From Candidatus Nitrosopelagicus sp. (GTDB lineage: Archaea > Thermoproteota > Nitrososphaeria > Nitrososphaerales > Nitrosopumilaceae): a stretch of DNA of 64,000 bases. A program made the position numbers and the translations under genes. Below the pieces are notes generated by a model that saw only the letters and a program-made list of their open reading frames with translations, searched no databases and was not told where the DNA came from. The stretch covers positions 1 to 64,000 of the forward strand of contig JAOMBO010000003.1 in the NCBI GenBank assembly GCA_028344575.1. The letters run 5' to 3'. Of the stretch, positions 60,127-64,000 are shown piece by piece. The stretch's first letter is position 1. Each line of letters begins with the position of its first letter.

Positions 60127-61090
60127 TCTCTTTTATCATTTTAACATCTTTTTGCATGGAGTTTCCGTCTAATGTCAAGTATCCTGCACTAATAATTCCG
60201 TTGGCACCGCTCAAAAGTAATTCTTTTCCATCGTCATTCAAATTAACTTCTCTACCACCTGAAATTTTTATAATACTTTTTGGAAGTAAAAATCTCAGAA
60301 CTGCAAACACTCTTAGTATTTCTTCTAAACTTAATGGGGTTTGTAGTTCTAAAGGTGTACCTGGGAATGCAACCAGTAAGTTCACTGTAACTTCTTCTGG
60401 ATTGAGTTTAGATATTGCTTGGACCAACTCTTCTCTTTGCTTTCTTGTCTCTCCCATCCCTATTATTCCTCCAGTACAAAGCTCTAATCCTGCTTTTCTT
60501 GCGGTATGTAGTGTGTCGATTCTATCTTGATATGTATGCGTTGTACAAATTTCTGGAAATTTAGATTCAGATGTTTCTAAATTATGATTATATCTGATTA
60601 CTCCTAATTCTTTTAATTTTGTTGCTTGCTGAATTGTTAGAAATCCTAAACTACATTCTATTGAAATGCCTACTTTTTCATTAACTTCATTAATTATGTG
60701 GCAAACTTTATCAAAATCTTTGTCTGTTGGTTCTCTCCATGCTGCAACTAAACAATATGAGTGTGCACCTGCTTTCTTTGCATCCATTGCTTGTCTAACT
60801 ACTTCCTCGGCTGACATTAATTGATATTTGTCGATACCTGTATCAAAAAATGCCGATTGACTACAGAATGTACAATCTTCGCTGCAATAATTTTTTTTAA
60901 TATTTGCTAATTGCTCAACATCTATTTTTGATCCTTGAAATGTTCTGGTAATCTCATTTGCTGCATCGGATAATTGGCTCAAAACTTTGTCTTCTACATT
61001 GAATAACTCATTTGTCAATTCTTCAGTTAAGCCCTGTTTGTTAAGTATTCTATTTTTACATTCTAGGATTAACTCTGTTTGATTTTGCAT
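60110..61090 (-). CDS. bioB: Biotin synthase (radical SAM)
   Basis: The ATG at 61090 (MQNQTELIL) gives 326 residues; an ATG 7 codons upstream is also possible. The radical SAM cluster CSEDCTFCSQS (CxxxCxxC) and the substrate motif YNHNLETS are typical. The enzyme inserts sulfur into dethiobiotin. It is the first gene of the minus-strand biotin operon, divergent from bioA. Confidence 0.96.
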   Translation of the reverse strand: MQNQTELILECKNRILNKQGLTEELTNELFNVEDKVLSQLSDAANEITRTFQGSKIDVEQLANIKKNYCSEDCTFCSQSAFFDTGIDKYQLMSAEEVVRQAMDAKKAGAHSYCLVAAWREPTDKDFDKVCHIINEVNEKVGISIECSLGFLTIQQATKLKELGVIRYNHNLETSESKFPEICTTHTYQDRIDTLHTARKAGLELCTGGIIGMGETRKQREELVQAISKLNPEEVTVNLLVAFPGTPLELQTPLSLEEILRVFAVLRFLLPKSIIKISGGREVNLNDDGKELLLSGANGIISAGYLTLDGNSMQKDVKMIKEIDLEA

Positions 61091-61110
61091 ATTCGAAATT
61101 AAAAAATTCA

Positions 61111-61151
61111 CTAAATAAGCGTTAACTTGTATAAAATCTATGGTTAACCAT
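61111..61151. promoter_or_regulatory. Divergent biotin promoter with GTTAAC operator-like pair
   Basis: GTTAAC at 61121-61126 and the perfect 12-bp palindrome ATGGTTAACCAT at 61140-61151 lie between bioB and bioA, 16 bp apart measured between the two GTTAAC cores. A plus-strand TATAAAA (61130-61136) and a minus-strand CTTATTTAG (61119-61111) are interleaved with them. The layout suits a BirA-like repressor that controls both operons. Confidence 0.6.
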
Positions 61152-61169
61152 TAATTAGTCATAAAAAAT

Positions 61170-63721
<2,552 letters not shown>

Positions 63722-63726
63722 TAGAT

Positions 63727-64000
63727 TTATTCAACAAATGCGTATCTTCTTTCCCCTCGTTTATCTGAGGAAATTTGTTCAACATGTTCTAAAATGAATT
63801 CTTTTTTTGCATTAAGTATTGATTGATCTGGTGTACGTTTGTTCTCATGTAGTTCTTCATAATCTGATAAACTCAATCTTTGTCGTTCTCCAATTTCTGT
63901 TTCCAAATTCATCTCTTTCACAATTTCCAGGTGATCTGGTTGTATTACTCCACTGAATACCATTGCACTACTACCACTTCCGTATGATGCAAATCCAAAA
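63727..64000 (-). CDS. HMG-CoA synthase, C-terminal part (runs off the window)
   Basis: Only about 90 C-terminal residues are visible; the frame continues past 64000 upstream. The segment FASYGSGSSAMVFSGV and the end RQRLSLSDYEELHE, with YAFVE at the C-terminus, match archaeal HMG-CoA synthases of the mevalonate pathway. In other archaea it is followed by thiolase and DUF35 genes; here an unknown gene follows on the 3' side. Confidence 0.8.
   Translation of the reverse strand, partial: FGFASYGSGSSAMVFSGVIQPDHLEIVKEMNLETEIGERQRLSLSDYEELHENKRTPDQSILNAKKEFILEHVEQISSDKRGERRYAFVE

Overview
The window is AT-rich, densely packed archaeal DNA. Gene content points to a marine ammonia-oxidising thaumarchaeon (Nitrososphaerota) of the Nitrosopumilus/Nitrosarchaeum type. 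Supporting features are an archaeal S10/spc ribosomal cluster with the RNase P protein Rnp1 and S4e, a proteasome alpha subunit beside an ESCRT-III/CdvB-type gene, archaeal PurP, archaeal HMG-CoA synthase, a cupredoxin with a PEFG-CTERM tail, and many exported proteins known mainly from this group. TATA boxes lie about 20-35 bp ahead of start codons and leaders are short or absent. No ammonia-oxidation genes, rRNA, CRISPR array, transposase or phage genes were seen.

Layout. 1-11.5 kb: M1 aminopeptidase, PEFG-CTERM cupredoxin, a coiled-coil/JAMM pair, two peptide-type ABC permeases, and an HD + acetyltransferase-like fusion. 11.5-17.7 kb: a signalling block with a DICT-like protein, a cobalamin-binding protein carrying the CarH/LitR Wx9EH motif but no DNA-binding domain, a winged-helix protein, a MEDS-like sensor, and a membrane SDR operon divergent from a four-helix membrane protein. 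Their promoters share a repeated CACTAG-type box. 17.7-24.4 kb: small thaumarchaeal proteins, a BFN nuclease, purP, ubiX, tatC-tatA. 24.5-34.5 kb: a run of very large exported proteins (S-layer-like, DUF4129-like, multidomain, beta-propeller) ending in a thioredoxin-CcdA fusion. 34.6-42.3 kb: purS, purQ-purL-purF and purC with small genes between. 42.6-45.7 kb: regulators, small proteins, palindromic repeats and tRNA-Asn. 46-53.9 kb: ribosomal proteins L3 to L6, without L2. 54-58.8 kb: SPOUT methyltransferase, proteasome alpha, CdvB-like protein, and a split TlpA/CcdA pair. 59-63.2 kb: divergent biotin genes bioB-bioF and bioA-bioD around a GTTAAC operator-like site. The window ends inside an HMG-CoA synthase gene.

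How the genes work together. Six de novo purine genes (purP, S, Q, L, F, C) and a complete late biotin pathway (bioF, A, D, B) give the metabolic core. Two CcdA/TlpA systems, Tat translocase, cupredoxin and a Cys-rich beta-propeller suggest heavy investment in extracytoplasmic copper and thiol chemistry. The best candidate for an undescribed system is the 11.8-17.7 kb block. It looks like a cobalamin-dependent, possibly light-responsive, sensory regulon assembled from separate one-domain proteins and sharing a tandem promoter motif.

All calls come from reading the sequence and remembered family motifs. No database search was run.
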